A DNA stretch of 64,000 bases. Source: JAUIAI01 sp049680625. GTDB taxonomy: Bacteria; Pseudomonadota; Gammaproteobacteria; Burkholderiales; Burkholderiaceae_E. How positions within the stretch are numbered: the stretch's first letter is position 1; every line of letters starts with the position of its first letter. A model generated the notes under the pieces. That model was given only the letters and a program-made list of their open reading frames with translations. It was not told the DNA's origin and searched no databases. Position numbers and translations under genes: made by a program. The stretch covers positions 3,340-67,339 of the forward strand of contig JBAUID010000108.1 of the NCBI GenBank assembly GCA_049680625.1, written 5' to 3'. Below are positions 8,378 through 16,752 of the stretch, in pieces.

Positions 8378-9240
8378 AGCTTGCTCATTTTGAGGTTGGC
8401 CTGGATCGGCCGTTTTTCTTGATCGCCGGCCCGTGCGTTATTGAGTCGCGCGAAATGGCGATGCATACTGCCCAGACGCTTAAAGCGATCTGCGAACGGG
8501 TTGGCGTGCCGTTCATATATAAGAGCTCGTTTGACAAGGCGAATCGGAGCTCGGGTGGCAGTTTTCGTGGCCCGGGCATGAAAGAGGGCCTGCAGATTCT
8601 GGCCGATGTTCGTGAGGCGTTTGACGTACCGGTGTTGACCGACGTCCACGAAGTTGATCAGATTGTTCCGGTCGCCGAGGTGGTTGATGTGCTTCAGACA
8701 CCGGCTTTCCTGGTTCGGCAGACCGACTTTATCCGTGCCGTGGCCGCTTGCGGCAAACCGGTGAACATTAAGAAGGGCCAGTTCCTGGCGCCCCACGACA
8801 TGAAACAAGTTGTGATCAAGGCGCGGGAAGCGGCCATCGAGGCGAGCGGTAGCGAAGCCGCGGCTGATCGCATCATGGTCTGCGAGCGTGGGGTGAGTTT
8901 TGGATATAACAATCTTGTATCCGATATGCGCTCCCTCGCAATCATGCGCGAGACGGGTTGTCCGGTGGTTTTCGATGCAACACATTCAGTGCAGTTGCCG
9001 GGTGGCCAGGGCACGTCATCCGGTGGCCAGCGCGAACACGTACCCGTGTTGGCACGCGCTGCAATTGCAGTTGGGGTGTCGGGCCTGTTCATGGAATCGC
9101 ATCCTGACCCGGCCAATGCAAAATCAGACGGGCCAAATGCCTGGCCGATGGACCGCATGGAAGCGTTGCTCACGACACTGGTTGCGCTCGATAATGTGGT
9201 TAAAGCGAGTGGGTTTGCTGAATCGCAGCTCACTGACTAG
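8374..9240 (+). CDS. kdsA: 3-deoxy-8-phosphooctulonate synthase (KDO-8-P synthase)
   Basis: Condenses arabinose-5-phosphate with phosphoenolpyruvate to KDO-8-phosphate, the first committed step to the KDO sugar of lipopolysaccharide. Landmarks are FFLIAGPCVIES, IYKSSFDKANRSS, TDVHE, NIKKGQFLAP and FDATHSVQLPGG. 288 residues, close to the usual 280-284. The start is TTG at 8374: no in-frame ATG exists between the upstream stop and the IAGPCVIES motif, and AAAGGCGG lies just before it. TTG overlaps the pyrG stop by four bases (TTGA), implying translational coupling. Confidence 0.95.
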   Translation: MKLAHFEVGLDRPFFLIAGPCVIESREMAMHTAQTLKAICERVGVPFIYKSSFDKANRSSGGSFRGPGMKEGLQILADVREAFDVPVLTDVHEVDQIVPVAEVVDVLQTPAFLVRQTDFIRAVAACGKPVNIKKGQFLAPHDMKQVVIKAREAAIEASGSEAAADRIMVCERGVSFGYNNLVSDMRSLAIMRETGCPVVFDATHSVQLPGGQGTSSGGQREHVPVLARAAIAVGVSGLFMESHPDPANAKSDGPNAWPMDRMEALLTTLVALDNVVKASGFAESQLTD

Positions 9241-9297
9241 ACAGACCAGAACCTGGTTCCGGTTAAAAAAATTATTAAACGCAAAAGGCGCTAGCAA

Positions 9298-10581
9298 ATG
9301 AGTACGATTGTCGACATTATTGGTCGCGAAATTATTGATTCACGTGGCAACCCGACGGTTGAATGTGATGTCTTGCTTGAATCGGGGGTTATCGGCCGTG
9401 CCGCTGTGCCGTCCGGTGCGTCAACCGGTGCCCGTGAGGCCATCGAGTTACGCGATGGCGACCCCGCGCGATACCTCGGAAAAGGTGTTCTCAAAGCGGT
9501 TGAGCATGTCAATACCGAAATCTCTGAAGCCTTGCTGGGGTTGGACGCGGCGGAACAGGCCTACATCGACCGTGTGTTGTGCGATCTAGACGGTACCGAA
9601 AACAAAGAACGCCTTGGCGCCAATGCGATGCTTGCGATTTCAATGGCGGTAGCCAAGGCGTCAGCCGAAGAAGCCGGTTTGCCGCTGTACCGGTATTTTG
9701 GCGGATCTGGCGCCATGGCGTTGCCGGTGCCAATGATGAACGTGATCAACGGCGGCGCACATGCGAACAACTCGCTCGACTTACAAGAGTTCATGATTTT
9801 GCCAATTGGCGCACCAAGCTTTCGTGAAGCGGTTCGTTACGGGGCAGAAGTCTTTCACAGTCTGAAGAAACTAGTGCACGACAAAGGTATGTCGACCGCT
9901 GTGGGAGATGAAGGTGGTTTTGCGCCAAACGTGAAGAATCACGAAGATGCGATTCAGCTTATTCTCGAGGCAATTGAAAAAGCAGGTTACGAACCCGGTA
10001 CGCAGATTGCCCTTGGCCTGGACTGTGCAAGCTCTGAGTTTTTCAGCAAAGGCAAGTACCGGATGGAAGGTGAAGGTCTGACGCTGAGCGCTGGTGACTT
10101 TGTCAACCTGTTATCCACCTGGTGCGACAAGTACCCAATTATTTCGATCGAAGACGGCATGGCTGAAGATGATTGGGATGGTTGGAAACTTCTGACCGAC
10201 GCCCTCGGAGACAAAGTTCAGTTAGTGGGTGACGACTTGTTTGTAACCAATACCAAAATTTTGAAAAGAGGTATCGATCAGGGAGTGGCCAATTCGATCC
10301 TGATCAAGATCAATCAAATCGGTACCCTGACCGAAACTTTTGCCGCAATAGAAATGGCCAAGCGGGCAAATTACACCGCTGTGGTTTCGCATCGCTCTGG
10401 TGAGACCGAAGATACGACGATTGCCGATATCGCCGTGGCAACGAACGCTTTGCAAATTAAGACCGGCTCCATGAGCCGAACCGATCGGGTTGCCAAGTAC
10501 AACCAGTTGCTGCGGATCGAAGAAGATCTCGGCGAAGTGGCATCCTACCCGGGCCGTGCGGCATTCTATAATCTGAGATAA
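9298..10581 (+). CDS. eno: Enolase
   Basis: Interconverts 2-phosphoglycerate and phosphoenolpyruvate in glycolysis and, in many proteobacteria, is a scaffold of the RNA degradosome. 427 residues. Visible landmarks are the start IVDIIGREIIDSRGNPTVE, the loop PSGASTGAREA, the metal and catalytic regions GDEGGFAPN, ISIEDGMAEDDW and LVGDDLFVTN, LIKINQIGTLTE (catalytic Lys) and VVSHRSGETED. It lies 57 bp after kdsA; phosphoenolpyruvate is the kdsA substrate, which may explain the old gene association. The following 197 bp contain no gene. Confidence 0.98.
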   Translation: MSTIVDIIGREIIDSRGNPTVECDVLLESGVIGRAAVPSGASTGAREAIELRDGDPARYLGKGVLKAVEHVNTEISEALLGLDAAEQAYIDRVLCDLDGTENKERLGANAMLAISMAVAKASAEEAGLPLYRYFGGSGAMALPVPMMNVINGGAHANNSLDLQEFMILPIGAPSFREAVRYGAEVFHSLKKLVHDKGMSTAVGDEGGFAPNVKNHEDAIQLILEAIEKAGYEPGTQIALGLDCASSEFFSKGKYRMEGEGLTLSAGDFVNLLSTWCDKYPIISIEDGMAEDDWDGWKLLTDALGDKVQLVGDDLFVTNTKILKRGIDQGVANSILIKINQIGTLTETFAAIEMAKRANYTAVVSHRSGETEDTTIADIAVATNALQIKTGSMSRTDRVAKYNQLLRIEEDLGEVASYPGRAAFYNLR

Positions 10582-10679
10582 CAACAATCGGTAGCCGGTG
10601 GTGATTCTTTCGCCACTTGTTGCCGGTTGGTATGGCAACAACGCTGGATAAATAAACAACTATTTCAACCAGAGAAAAG

Positions 10680-10694
10680 CGGACACAATGTCCG
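10680..10694. repeat. Small inverted repeat between eno and ftsB
   Basis: CGGACA and TGTCCG flank CAA, a perfect 6-bp inverted repeat in the 197-bp gap between eno and ftsB. It could be part of a weak attenuator or an operator; no T-run follows, so it is not a typical terminator. Confidence 0.25.
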
Positions 10695-10778
10695 GCCGCC
10701 TGACCGGCGAATGACGACCAACAATAAATTAATGAAGCCTCAAGAGGGCTCGCCTCGGACTGCTGGAGTTTTCTTCGT

Positions 10779-11096
10779 TTGCGCGCACTGCCGCTGATAC
10801 TCATATCGCTGATTCTGCTTATTCAGCAGCCGCTGTGGCTGGGGAAGGGCGGATGGCTGCGTGTCTGGGAACTGGACCGACAACTGAGCAATCAGCGTCA
10901 CGGCAACCAGGCCCTGGTTGAGCGAAACAATGCACTGACGGCCGAGGTGCTGGACCTTCAACAGGGACACCTGGCCGTTGAAGAGCGCGCACGTTACCAG
11001 CTGGGCATGATCGGTGAAGACGAGATTTTTGTTCAGATCAACGTGCCGACGGTCCGTGAACCCATACCAACAACTACGAACACGGCGTACAACTAA
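10779..11096 (+). CDS. ftsB: Cell division protein FtsB
   Basis: A small bitopic inner-membrane protein of the FtsQBL divisome complex. A single hydrophobic segment (LPLILISLILLIQQPLWLG) is followed by a periplasmic coiled coil (LDRQLSNQRHGNQALVERNN) and the conserved ERARYQLGMIGEDEIFV. 105 residues, normal. The start must be TTG at 10779: no ATG or GTG is available in frame before the membrane segment; GGAG lies about 10 bases upstream. Its place directly after eno is the standard gammaproteobacterial order, but ispD, which usually follows, is absent and an MFS gene is there instead. Confidence 0.93.
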   Translation: MRALPLILISLILLIQQPLWLGKGGWLRVWELDRQLSNQRHGNQALVERNNALTAEVLDLQQGHLAVEERARYQLGMIGEDEIFVQINVPTVREPIPTTTNTAYN

Positions 11097-11208
11097 GCCG
11101 AGCTTTCGCTGGTTGATAAGGCGTTGGATAACGGCTTGTTACTTAACGCGCCGCGTGATCACAGCCTGCTAGACTTTGATATTAGCGTTCCGGCGAGATT
11201 AATACCAA

Positions 11209-12411
11209 ATGAAGGATGGCCCTGGCGATTCGGCTGTTGCCGCAACCATGCGCCAGTTAGCCATTGCGGCTTTTGCCAGTGGTTTGTCGATGCGCATCTG
11301 CGATCCGATGCTCCCGCAGCTGATGGCGCAGTTTGACGGGTCGTTGGCACAGGTGTCACCCGTGGTCACTGTGTTTGCCATCGCCTACGGCGTTTTTTGT
11401 CTGGTACACGGGCCGATTGGTGACCGCCTGGGTAAATTACGGGTGGTTGCGATCGCTGCCCAGGTCTGCGCGGTGGCCAGTATTGCTTGCGCGTTGGCTC
11501 CGTCGCTGTCGGCTTTGATCGCATTTCGTTTTCTTGCCGGCGCGGCCTGTGCAGCAATCATCCCGCTGGCATTAGCGTGGATCGGCGATTCGGTTGACTT
11601 TGGCATTCGCCAGCAAACACTGGCACGTTTCGGCGCAGCGGCGATCGCGGGCCTGATTGCCGGGCAGGTGGTTGGCGGCGTCTTTGCCGACACCCTGGGG
11701 TGGCGGTCTGCGTTTGCTGTGCCAACCGTGTTGTTTGTCGTTGCTGGTCTGCTGATTGGGCGCCGTACGCGCCATGAGCCAGACTCTGCGGGGTTGCGTA
11801 CCGGGCCTGCACAAGGCTTCGTAAAGGGCTATTACCTGCTGATTCAAAATCGCTGGGCCAGGTTTCTGATGATATGTGCCTTACTCGAAGGAGCATTGGC
11901 TTTTGGTGTATTGGCGTTTGTACCGAGTTATCTGCATGATCAGTTTGATATTGCGCTGTGGCAGGCCGGGCTGATGGTAGCGGCGTACGGGGTTGGTGGT
12001 CTGCTCCTGGCCTCTTTTGCGAAGTCGATAATTCCGCGGCTTGGTGAAGTCCGGATGGCGGTCCTGGGTGGCACCCTGGTGGCCATCGGGTTTGGCGCGG
12101 TCGCGATGGCATGGCACCCCGCTGTTGTCGTGTTTGCTTGTTGCGTTGCCGGCTTTGGCTTCACGATGATGCACAACACCTTGCAAAGTCAGGCCACTCA
12201 ATCGCATCCGGCGGCGCGCGGTACGGCAATTGCCGGGTTTGCGTTGTGCCTGTTTAGTGGCCAGTCGCTGGGGGTTGCCGGTTCCGCGATGCTGATCCAG
12301 GGAGCCGGTTATTCACCGACTTTCCTTGTTTTCTCCGCTTTGATTGGCCTGCTGGGGCTTGTCGTCTCACGTGGCCTCGCGCGCCATGCAGTTGCGGTGA
12401 ACGGGCCGTAG
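11209..12411 (+). CDS. Major facilitator superfamily transporter
   Basis: A 12-helix inner-membrane MFS permease of 400 residues. The loop after helix 2 reads HGPIGDRLGKLRV, the MFS signature (GxxxDRxGRR-like), and the two halves of six helices are joined by the charged stretch RRTRHEPDSAGLRTG. Many small residues and few charges in the helices fit a Bcr/CflA or AraJ-like drug or metabolite exporter, but the substrate cannot be named. It stands alone: 112 bp after ftsB and followed by 877 bp without a gene. Confidence 0.9.
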   Translation: MKDGPGDSAVAATMRQLAIAAFASGLSMRICDPMLPQLMAQFDGSLAQVSPVVTVFAIAYGVFCLVHGPIGDRLGKLRVVAIAAQVCAVASIACALAPSLSALIAFRFLAGAACAAIIPLALAWIGDSVDFGIRQQTLARFGAAAIAGLIAGQVVGGVFADTLGWRSAFAVPTVLFVVAGLLIGRRTRHEPDSAGLRTGPAQGFVKGYYLLIQNRWARFLMICALLEGALAFGVLAFVPSYLHDQFDIALWQAGLMVAAYGVGGLLLASFAKSIIPRLGEVRMAVLGGTLVAIGFGAVAMAWHPAVVVFACCVAGFGFTMMHNTLQSQATQSHPAARGTAIAGFALCLFSGQSLGVAGSAMLIQGAGYSPTFLVFSALIGLLGLVVSRGLARHAVAVNGP

Positions 12412-12667
12412 CGGGTGCGCAGGTGGTCTCACAATCATGGCCTAGTCGCTGGCGCGTCGGTTTTGCACTGACCGGTTTTCCAGAGGCGTTGTCAACGGTA
12501 ATCCGTAGGTGACCGAACCCGGCTGAACCAGGCCGTTATTGGTTGTTCGGGCATTTCGCCGGGGTGCTGTATTGCCGCTGCGCGCGCTGTTGACTGGGGC
12601 GTCATTTAGAAGGTGATTGTTTTGCATAGGGATAGCGTCCGAATTTTTGATTTGATCACTACGTTTT

Positions 12668-12709
12668 GGGGGGTGACTACTGGGGTGTAACTACTGGGGG
12701 GTAACTACT
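12668..12709. repeat. Three tandem 14-bp repeats
   Basis: Three adjacent units of exactly 14 bp: GGGGGGTGACTACT (12668-12681), GGGGTGTAACTACT (12682-12695) and GGGGGGTAACTACT (12696-12709). They differ only at two or three positions. The array lies in a gene-free region. It may be a direct-repeat binding site or a slippage-born minisatellite. Confidence 0.8.
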
Positions 12710-12983
12710 GTTCATCAGTCGCGCCAGCGAGGTCTCAGGTTCAAAAAAGCGCGTCTTTTTGGGAAAAGGCGGCTCGTTCGACCAAGTTATTCAACTGAGT
12801 CGGTCCGATTAAGTGGTTTGGGCGTTAAACAGATGGGTTTGAAACGGATGGCGTTGAAATATGGCTGACAAAATGCTGCGACGGAAGACTTAATTATTCA
12901 TCAGTCCGGGGCCGGTTGGGTATCGATTTGTGTCCAATGAAACGGTCCGACATTATTGTTACACCGCAACACCTGACCATATG

Positions 12984-12996
12984 TCCGGTTACCGGA
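12984..12996. repeat. Inverted repeat TCCGGT-T-ACCGGA
   Basis: A perfect 6-bp inverted repeat around one base, about 300 bp upstream of the CsgG-like lipoprotein gene. It could be an operator; nothing else supports this. Confidence 0.3.
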
Positions 12997-13288
12997 TGCC
13001 AGCCGGGCCGTCAGCGTGTTATCAGCCAACCAACTCAGGGGATTCCCCAATGCCCTAGGGCTGATCATAGTAACCAGGAATAACTAAACGGTGACTAGCC
13101 TGTACAGCAGCAGTGGTCGTTTGCTGTCGCACGAACAAATTTTGACCGGGTGGATTGGACATCCCCGAATGTCGTATTGGCCGCTGCTCTGGCCGAGTCT
13201 CTTAAGAGTGACTAAAGGGGCGCATTGTGGCCGCGGTTGCGCCTCGTCTATTATCCGGGGATTGCTCAGCGAAATCAGGATCACGATA

Positions 13289-13975
13289 ATGAAAACAAAA
13301 GCCGTAAGAACCTCCTCCTTTGGGCTGGCCCTGGCCTGCGTTTTATTGATTACGGGCTGTGCCACTGAGTCTCAGCGGGTGATCGAGACCCCTCAGCCAA
13401 CAATGGCCCAGTCCAGTTATAGCGGCCCAAAATCCACAATAGCGCTTGGTCAGTTTGGCAACAGTTCGCCGTTTATGCGTGGAATTTTCACGGACGGACA
13501 AAACCGGCTCGGTAACCAGGCCCAAACCATTCTCAAGACACACTTGTCACAAACCAATCGGTTCTTTGTGCTGGACCGTTCAAATAACGCGCAGTTGGCG
13601 GCAGAAAGCAAACTGTCTGGCAAAGCATCAGCTATTGAAGGCGCCAGCCTGATCCTGACCGGTGATGTAACCGAATTTGGACGCAAAGCCACCGGCGACA
13701 AGCAATTGTTTGGCCTGCTCGGTCGTGGCAAGAAACAGATCGCGTATTCAAAAGTGTCCCTCAACGTTGTTGACGTGCAAACATCGCGAATTATTTTCTC
13801 TGCCCAGGGCGCTGGTGAATACGAGCTGAGCAACCGGGAAATTCTTGGTACCGGCGGTACCGCAAGCTATGACGCCACTCTAAACGGCAAAGTACTTGAC
13901 CTGTCAATTCGCCAGGCGGTCGCTAATCTGGTCGCCGGTTTGGAAGCGGGCCAATGGCAGGCGGCATCTCAATAG
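13289..13975 (+). CDS. CsgG-family lipoprotein
   Basis: A secreted lipoprotein related to CsgG, the outer-membrane pore of curli export. The start at 13289 (MKTKAVRTSS) has AGGA about 10 bases upstream. The signal peptide ends in the lipobox LITGC (Cys24). The body has the CsgG-type pattern: IALGQFGNSSPF, then RFFVLDRSNN, ASLILTGDVTEF, VSLNVVDVQTSRI and LDLSIRQAVANLV. At 228 residues it is near CsgG length, but no CsgA/B/E/F gene accompanies it. It is followed by DUF4810 and DUF799 lipoproteins, a triad also found in Neisseria and Shewanella relatives. A periplasmic or outer-membrane complex is likely; curli export is not. Confidence 0.85.
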   Translation: MKTKAVRTSSFGLALACVLLITGCATESQRVIETPQPTMAQSSYSGPKSTIALGQFGNSSPFMRGIFTDGQNRLGNQAQTILKTHLSQTNRFFVLDRSNNAQLAAESKLSGKASAIEGASLILTGDVTEFGRKATGDKQLFGLLGRGKKQIAYSKVSLNVVDVQTSRIIFSAQGAGEYELSNREILGTGGTASYDATLNGKVLDLSIRQAVANLVAGLEAGQWQAASQ

Positions 13976-14448
13976 TGGCGGGTTATTTCTGCGCGGCACG
14001 CCGATTGCGCCGCCTGGTTCCTGCCGGCATCGTGTGCGCGTTGCTCACTGCCTGTGAGACTGTGCCCCCGCTATACGCCTGGGGCACATACGACAAGTCG
14101 GTTGAGCGGGTTGTTGCGCCTGGTGATGGTTTTGAGATTCAGGCCGAAATCGCGCGCCTGAGTGCCGAGATGCGCCAGGTGACGGATGCCGACCGGCAAT
14201 TACCACCCGGCTACCGGATCCACCTGGCTTATCTGTATTTATTGCAAGGTGACCGTGCGAGTGCACAGGAGCTGCTGGACGCTGAAAAGATGCGGTTTCC
14301 TGAAAGTCGCAGCTTCATTGACGACTTAATGGCGCGAACCATGCGTCAACCCGCGCTTAAGAAAAGCCAGGGGGTAAGCCAGGGCGCAGCCACCGCAGCC
14401 GGAAATAAAGCGAACGTTTCAGTAACCAACGGGAGCCAACAGAAATGA
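13954..14448 (+). CDS. DUF4810 family lipoprotein
   Basis: A small predicted lipoprotein of unknown function. The signal peptide ends in the lipobox LLTAC (Cys34 from this start); the mature part begins ETVPPLYAWGTYDKSVE and has the helical segment GYRIHLAYLYLLQGD with a TPR-like LYLLQGDRASAQELL, then MRFPESRSFIDDLM, as in DUF4810 proteins. Starting at ATG 13954 it overlaps the CsgG-like gene by 22 bp; GTG at 13975 is the alternative and gives a more usual 27-residue signal peptide. It overlaps the next gene by four bases. The role is inferred only from the conserved three-gene cluster. Confidence 0.8.
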   Translation: MAGGISIVAGYFCAARRLRRLVPAGIVCALLTACETVPPLYAWGTYDKSVERVVAPGDGFEIQAEIARLSAEMRQVTDADRQLPPGYRIHLAYLYLLQGDRASAQELLDAEKMRFPESRSFIDDLMARTMRQPALKKSQGVSQGAATAAGNKANVSVTNGSQQK

Positions 14449-15182
14449 CTTCTCAAACAGGTTTTTTCTCGTCCCGGGTATTGCTGAGTGCGATGGCTGC
14501 CGCCGCTTTGCTTACTACCGGATGTGCCACTGCGCCTGCTAAGGACAATACGCCGTCGTTAATGTCGCAATACAAACCCAGGTCTATCCTGATACTGCCG
14601 CCCATCGATAACACGATTGAGGTCGACGCCAGTTATAAGTATTTGCCAACCGTCACCCGTCCGGTTGCCGAACGTGGGTATTACGTATTCCCGGTTGCTG
14701 TTGTCGACCGCCTGATGCGCGAGAATGGTCTGCCTGGGCCGGCGGAAATGCACGCGGTTTCGCGCGACCGGCTCCGCGACGTCTTTGGCGCCGATGCTGT
14801 GTTGTACCTGTCGCTTTCGAAATGGGGCAGCAGTTACAGCGTGCTTGATTCGTCAACCCGGGTGACGGTGAGTGGCCGTCTGGTCGATCTGAAAACCGGA
14901 ACAGAACTGTGGCAGGGCCAGGGAACGGCCGCAGATAGTTCCAGCAGTTCCAACCAGGGGGGGCTGGCCGGTTTGCTGGTTGGCGCCCTGATCCGGCAGA
15001 TAGCTTCATCCGTGAGTGACAATTCACCGCAAGTTGCCCGGGCAGCCAACGCATCGTTATTTGGTCGTGGCGTTGGTACTGCCAAGGGGGCACTACCAGC
15101 GGGGCCGTATCGGGTCGCCTTCGATGAAGCATTGAAAGCAAAGAAAGCGGGCGGGGTTAAGCCGGCGCCGGCAAAACAATAG
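14445..15182 (+). CDS. DUF799 (GNA1162-like) lipoprotein
   Basis: The third lipoprotein of the triad. The signal peptide ends in LLTTGC (Cys27). Family landmarks are SILILPPIDNTIEVDASYKY, ERGYYVFPVAVVD, FGADAVLYLSLSKWGSSY and the Ser-rich plus Gly/Leu-rich segment before ALIRQIASS. Neisserial GNA1162 of this family is a surface-accessible lipoprotein with a TolB-like fold; its job is not settled. ATG overlaps the DUF4810 stop in an ATGA junction, so synthesis is coupled. The protein ends with a lysine/alanine-rich tail. Confidence 0.85.
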   Translation: MTSQTGFFSSRVLLSAMAAAALLTTGCATAPAKDNTPSLMSQYKPRSILILPPIDNTIEVDASYKYLPTVTRPVAERGYYVFPVAVVDRLMRENGLPGPAEMHAVSRDRLRDVFGADAVLYLSLSKWGSSYSVLDSSTRVTVSGRLVDLKTGTELWQGQGTAADSSSSSNQGGLAGLLVGALIRQIASSVSDNSPQVARAANASLFGRGVGTAKGALPAGPYRVAFDEALKAKKAGGVKPAPAKQ

Positions 15183-15243
15183 GGTGCATCAAAAAAATAG
15201 GGTGAATCCTGAGTCTGCCGGAGCCTGAATCCGCCTACCCGGC

Positions 15244-16146
15244 TCACTGACGCGTATCTGAGCCTTTTACCGCACCTTCGCTGAACAAGCTGGCGCTGTC
15301 GATTGGATCAAACACATACGGTGTATTGCAGTATTCACAATTGACCGAGACATTGCCTTGCTCCTGGATAATATCGTCGATTTCCTGCTGCCCCAGCATT
15401 TTTAGCATGGTGGCTACCCGGTCCCGGGAGCACTGGCATGCAAAGTGCAGCGGCTTGCTGGTAATTTCACCGATCGGTTCTTGCCAGAAAAGTCGGTGAA
15501 GCGCTGTTTCACCGTCAATTTCAAGCATCTCATCGCGGGTCAGCGTCTCTCCCAGTTTTTGCATACGATTCCAGCCATCCGAATCGGGGCTTGGGCCCCG
15601 GTCATCCAGAGGCATTTTCTGAAGCAACAAGCCACTAACCCGTTCGCCATTGGCGGCGAGCCACATTCTGGTAGGCAGTTGCTCAGAGCGGAACATATAG
15701 CGCTCGAGCATACGGGCAACGGTTTGTCCTTCAAGTGGCACGATGCCCTGGTAGCTGGTTCCGCCTTCTGTTTCCGGGTCGATAGTGATAACAAAACGAC
15801 CCTGGCCGCCCGGGTTCAGCAAGTCTGAAAGTGCCGCTTCGGGGTCATCAGGCAGTGGTCGGGATTCTGACAGCTTTAACGTTGCCCGGTAACTGCCTTC
15901 AGCCCGTGACTGCACGACTGCTAACTTAACCGGGCCGTCGCCAACAATTTGCGCGGTAACACTGCCTTCGTGTTTGATTGTTGCCGCTAACAACAAGGTG
16001 GCGGCGATCAGCTCTCCCAGCAAGCTGGTGCAGCGGTCATCGAGTGAATGGCGTTTAACGACTTCAAACCACGAAGTATCCAGTTCCACCCATTCACCGC
16101 GAATACCGGCATCAGCCATCAGAAAGCGGAGCAGTCGGTTAGCCAT
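15244..16146 (-). CDS. hslO: Redox-regulated chaperone Hsp33
   Basis: A cytosolic holdase chaperone switched on by oxidative stress. Reduced zinc-binding cysteines are Cys237, Cys239, Cys270 and Cys273, a CxC-30-CxxC arrangement within the family range of 27-32 spacer residues. The N-terminal fold begins NRLLRFLMADAGIRGEWVEL and includes GGQGRFVITID and the C-terminal linker. 300 residues, normal. The gene starts six bases after the end of the carbonic-anhydrase gene on the same strand, so they are co-transcribed. Confidence 0.96.
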   Translation of the reverse strand: MANRLLRFLMADAGIRGEWVELDTSWFEVVKRHSLDDRCTSLLGELIAATLLLAATIKHEGSVTAQIVGDGPVKLAVVQSRAEGSYRATLKLSESRPLPDDPEAALSDLLNPGGQGRFVITIDPETEGGTSYQGIVPLEGQTVARMLERYMFRSEQLPTRMWLAANGERVSGLLLQKMPLDDRGPSPDSDGWNRMQKLGETLTRDEMLEIDGETALHRLFWQEPIGEITSKPLHFACQCSRDRVATMLKMLGQQEIDDIIQEQGNVSVNCEYCNTPYVFDPIDSASLFSEGAVKGSDTRQ

Positions 16147-16152
16147 CGAAAA

Positions 16153-16677
16153 TCAGATAATTGGCTTGAGTTTGTCGCGAAACTTCCTGGCGCGGGCCAC
16201 GTACGCGGCTGCGCTTCGCTTCAGCCTCTCAATATCAGCTTCGTTCAGCTCGCGAACGGCTGTGGCTGGCGAACCGATAATCAGCATACCGTCCGGAAAT
16301 TCTTTGCCTTCGGTGACCAGGGCACCCGCGCCAACCAGACAACCTTTGCCAATTTTTGCGCCATTTAGCACAACGGCCTGGATGCCGACCAGGCTGCCAT
16401 CACCGATGGTGCATCCGTGCAGCATCGCCTGATGGCCAACCGTGACATCTTCACCGATGGTCAACGGGTGACCGGGGTCAACATGAAGTACCGAGTTTTC
16501 CTGCACGTTGCTGCGCTGACCAATAGAAATCGGCGCGTTGTCAGCGCGGATTGTGGTGCCAAACCACACGCTGGATTCTGCCGCCAGGCGAACCTGGCCA
16601 ATGATGTTGGCACCGGGTGCAAGGTAGGCGGTTTCGTGGATATCGGGAACAAGTTCGTCTAGCTTGTAAACTGTCAT
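16153..16677 (-). CDS. Gamma-class carbonic anhydrase-like hexapeptide protein (YrdA/PaaY type)
   Basis: A left-handed beta-helix protein built from hexapeptide repeats (for example GANIIGQVRLAAESSVWFG and IGDGSLVGIQAVVLNGAKIG). Zinc-ligand histidines of gamma-carbonic anhydrases are visible in NSVLHVDPGH, VTVGHQAMLHGC. 174 residues. The start MTVYKLDEL at 16677 is preferred over an upstream extension in the same frame. Family members are carbonic anhydrases, CoA-thioesterases (PaaY) or of unknown function. Upstream of hslO in one minus-strand unit. Confidence 0.88.
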   Translation of the reverse strand: MTVYKLDELVPDIHETAYLAPGANIIGQVRLAAESSVWFGTTIRADNAPISIGQRSNVQENSVLHVDPGHPLTIGEDVTVGHQAMLHGCTIGDGSLVGIQAVVLNGAKIGKGCLVGAGALVTEGKEFPDGMLIIGSPATAVRELNEADIERLKRSAAAYVARARKFRDKLKPII

Positions 16678-16752
16678 AGTCGGAGCGGGTTGAATGGAAA
16701 AGATGCAGACTGAATATCGGTTAGTGTACGGGAAACGGATGGCGTCCAAGAA

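Larger units (their letters stand above)
12412..13288. other. 877-bp stretch without a convincing gene
   Basis: Between the MFS transporter and the CsgG-like gene I see no protein with family features. It holds a three-copy 14-bp tandem repeat at 12668-12709 and a short inverted repeat at 12984-12996. A 61-codon minus-strand frame (12442-12627) rich in Asn and Arg has no ribosome site or recognisable family. The plus-strand frame leading into the CsgG-like gene from 13091 is a leader read-through. The segment probably includes the promoter of the lipoprotein triad. Confidence 0.5.

Noticed and set aside
12442..12627. 61-codon minus-strand reading frame rich in Asn and Arg
   Set aside because: No ribosome site, no signal or membrane segment, and no recognisable family; composition looks like random sequence.
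13091..13288. 66-codon N-terminal extension of the CsgG-like lipoprotein
   Set aside because: The extension would bury the signal peptide inside the protein; ATG 13289 gives a proper signal and lipobox.
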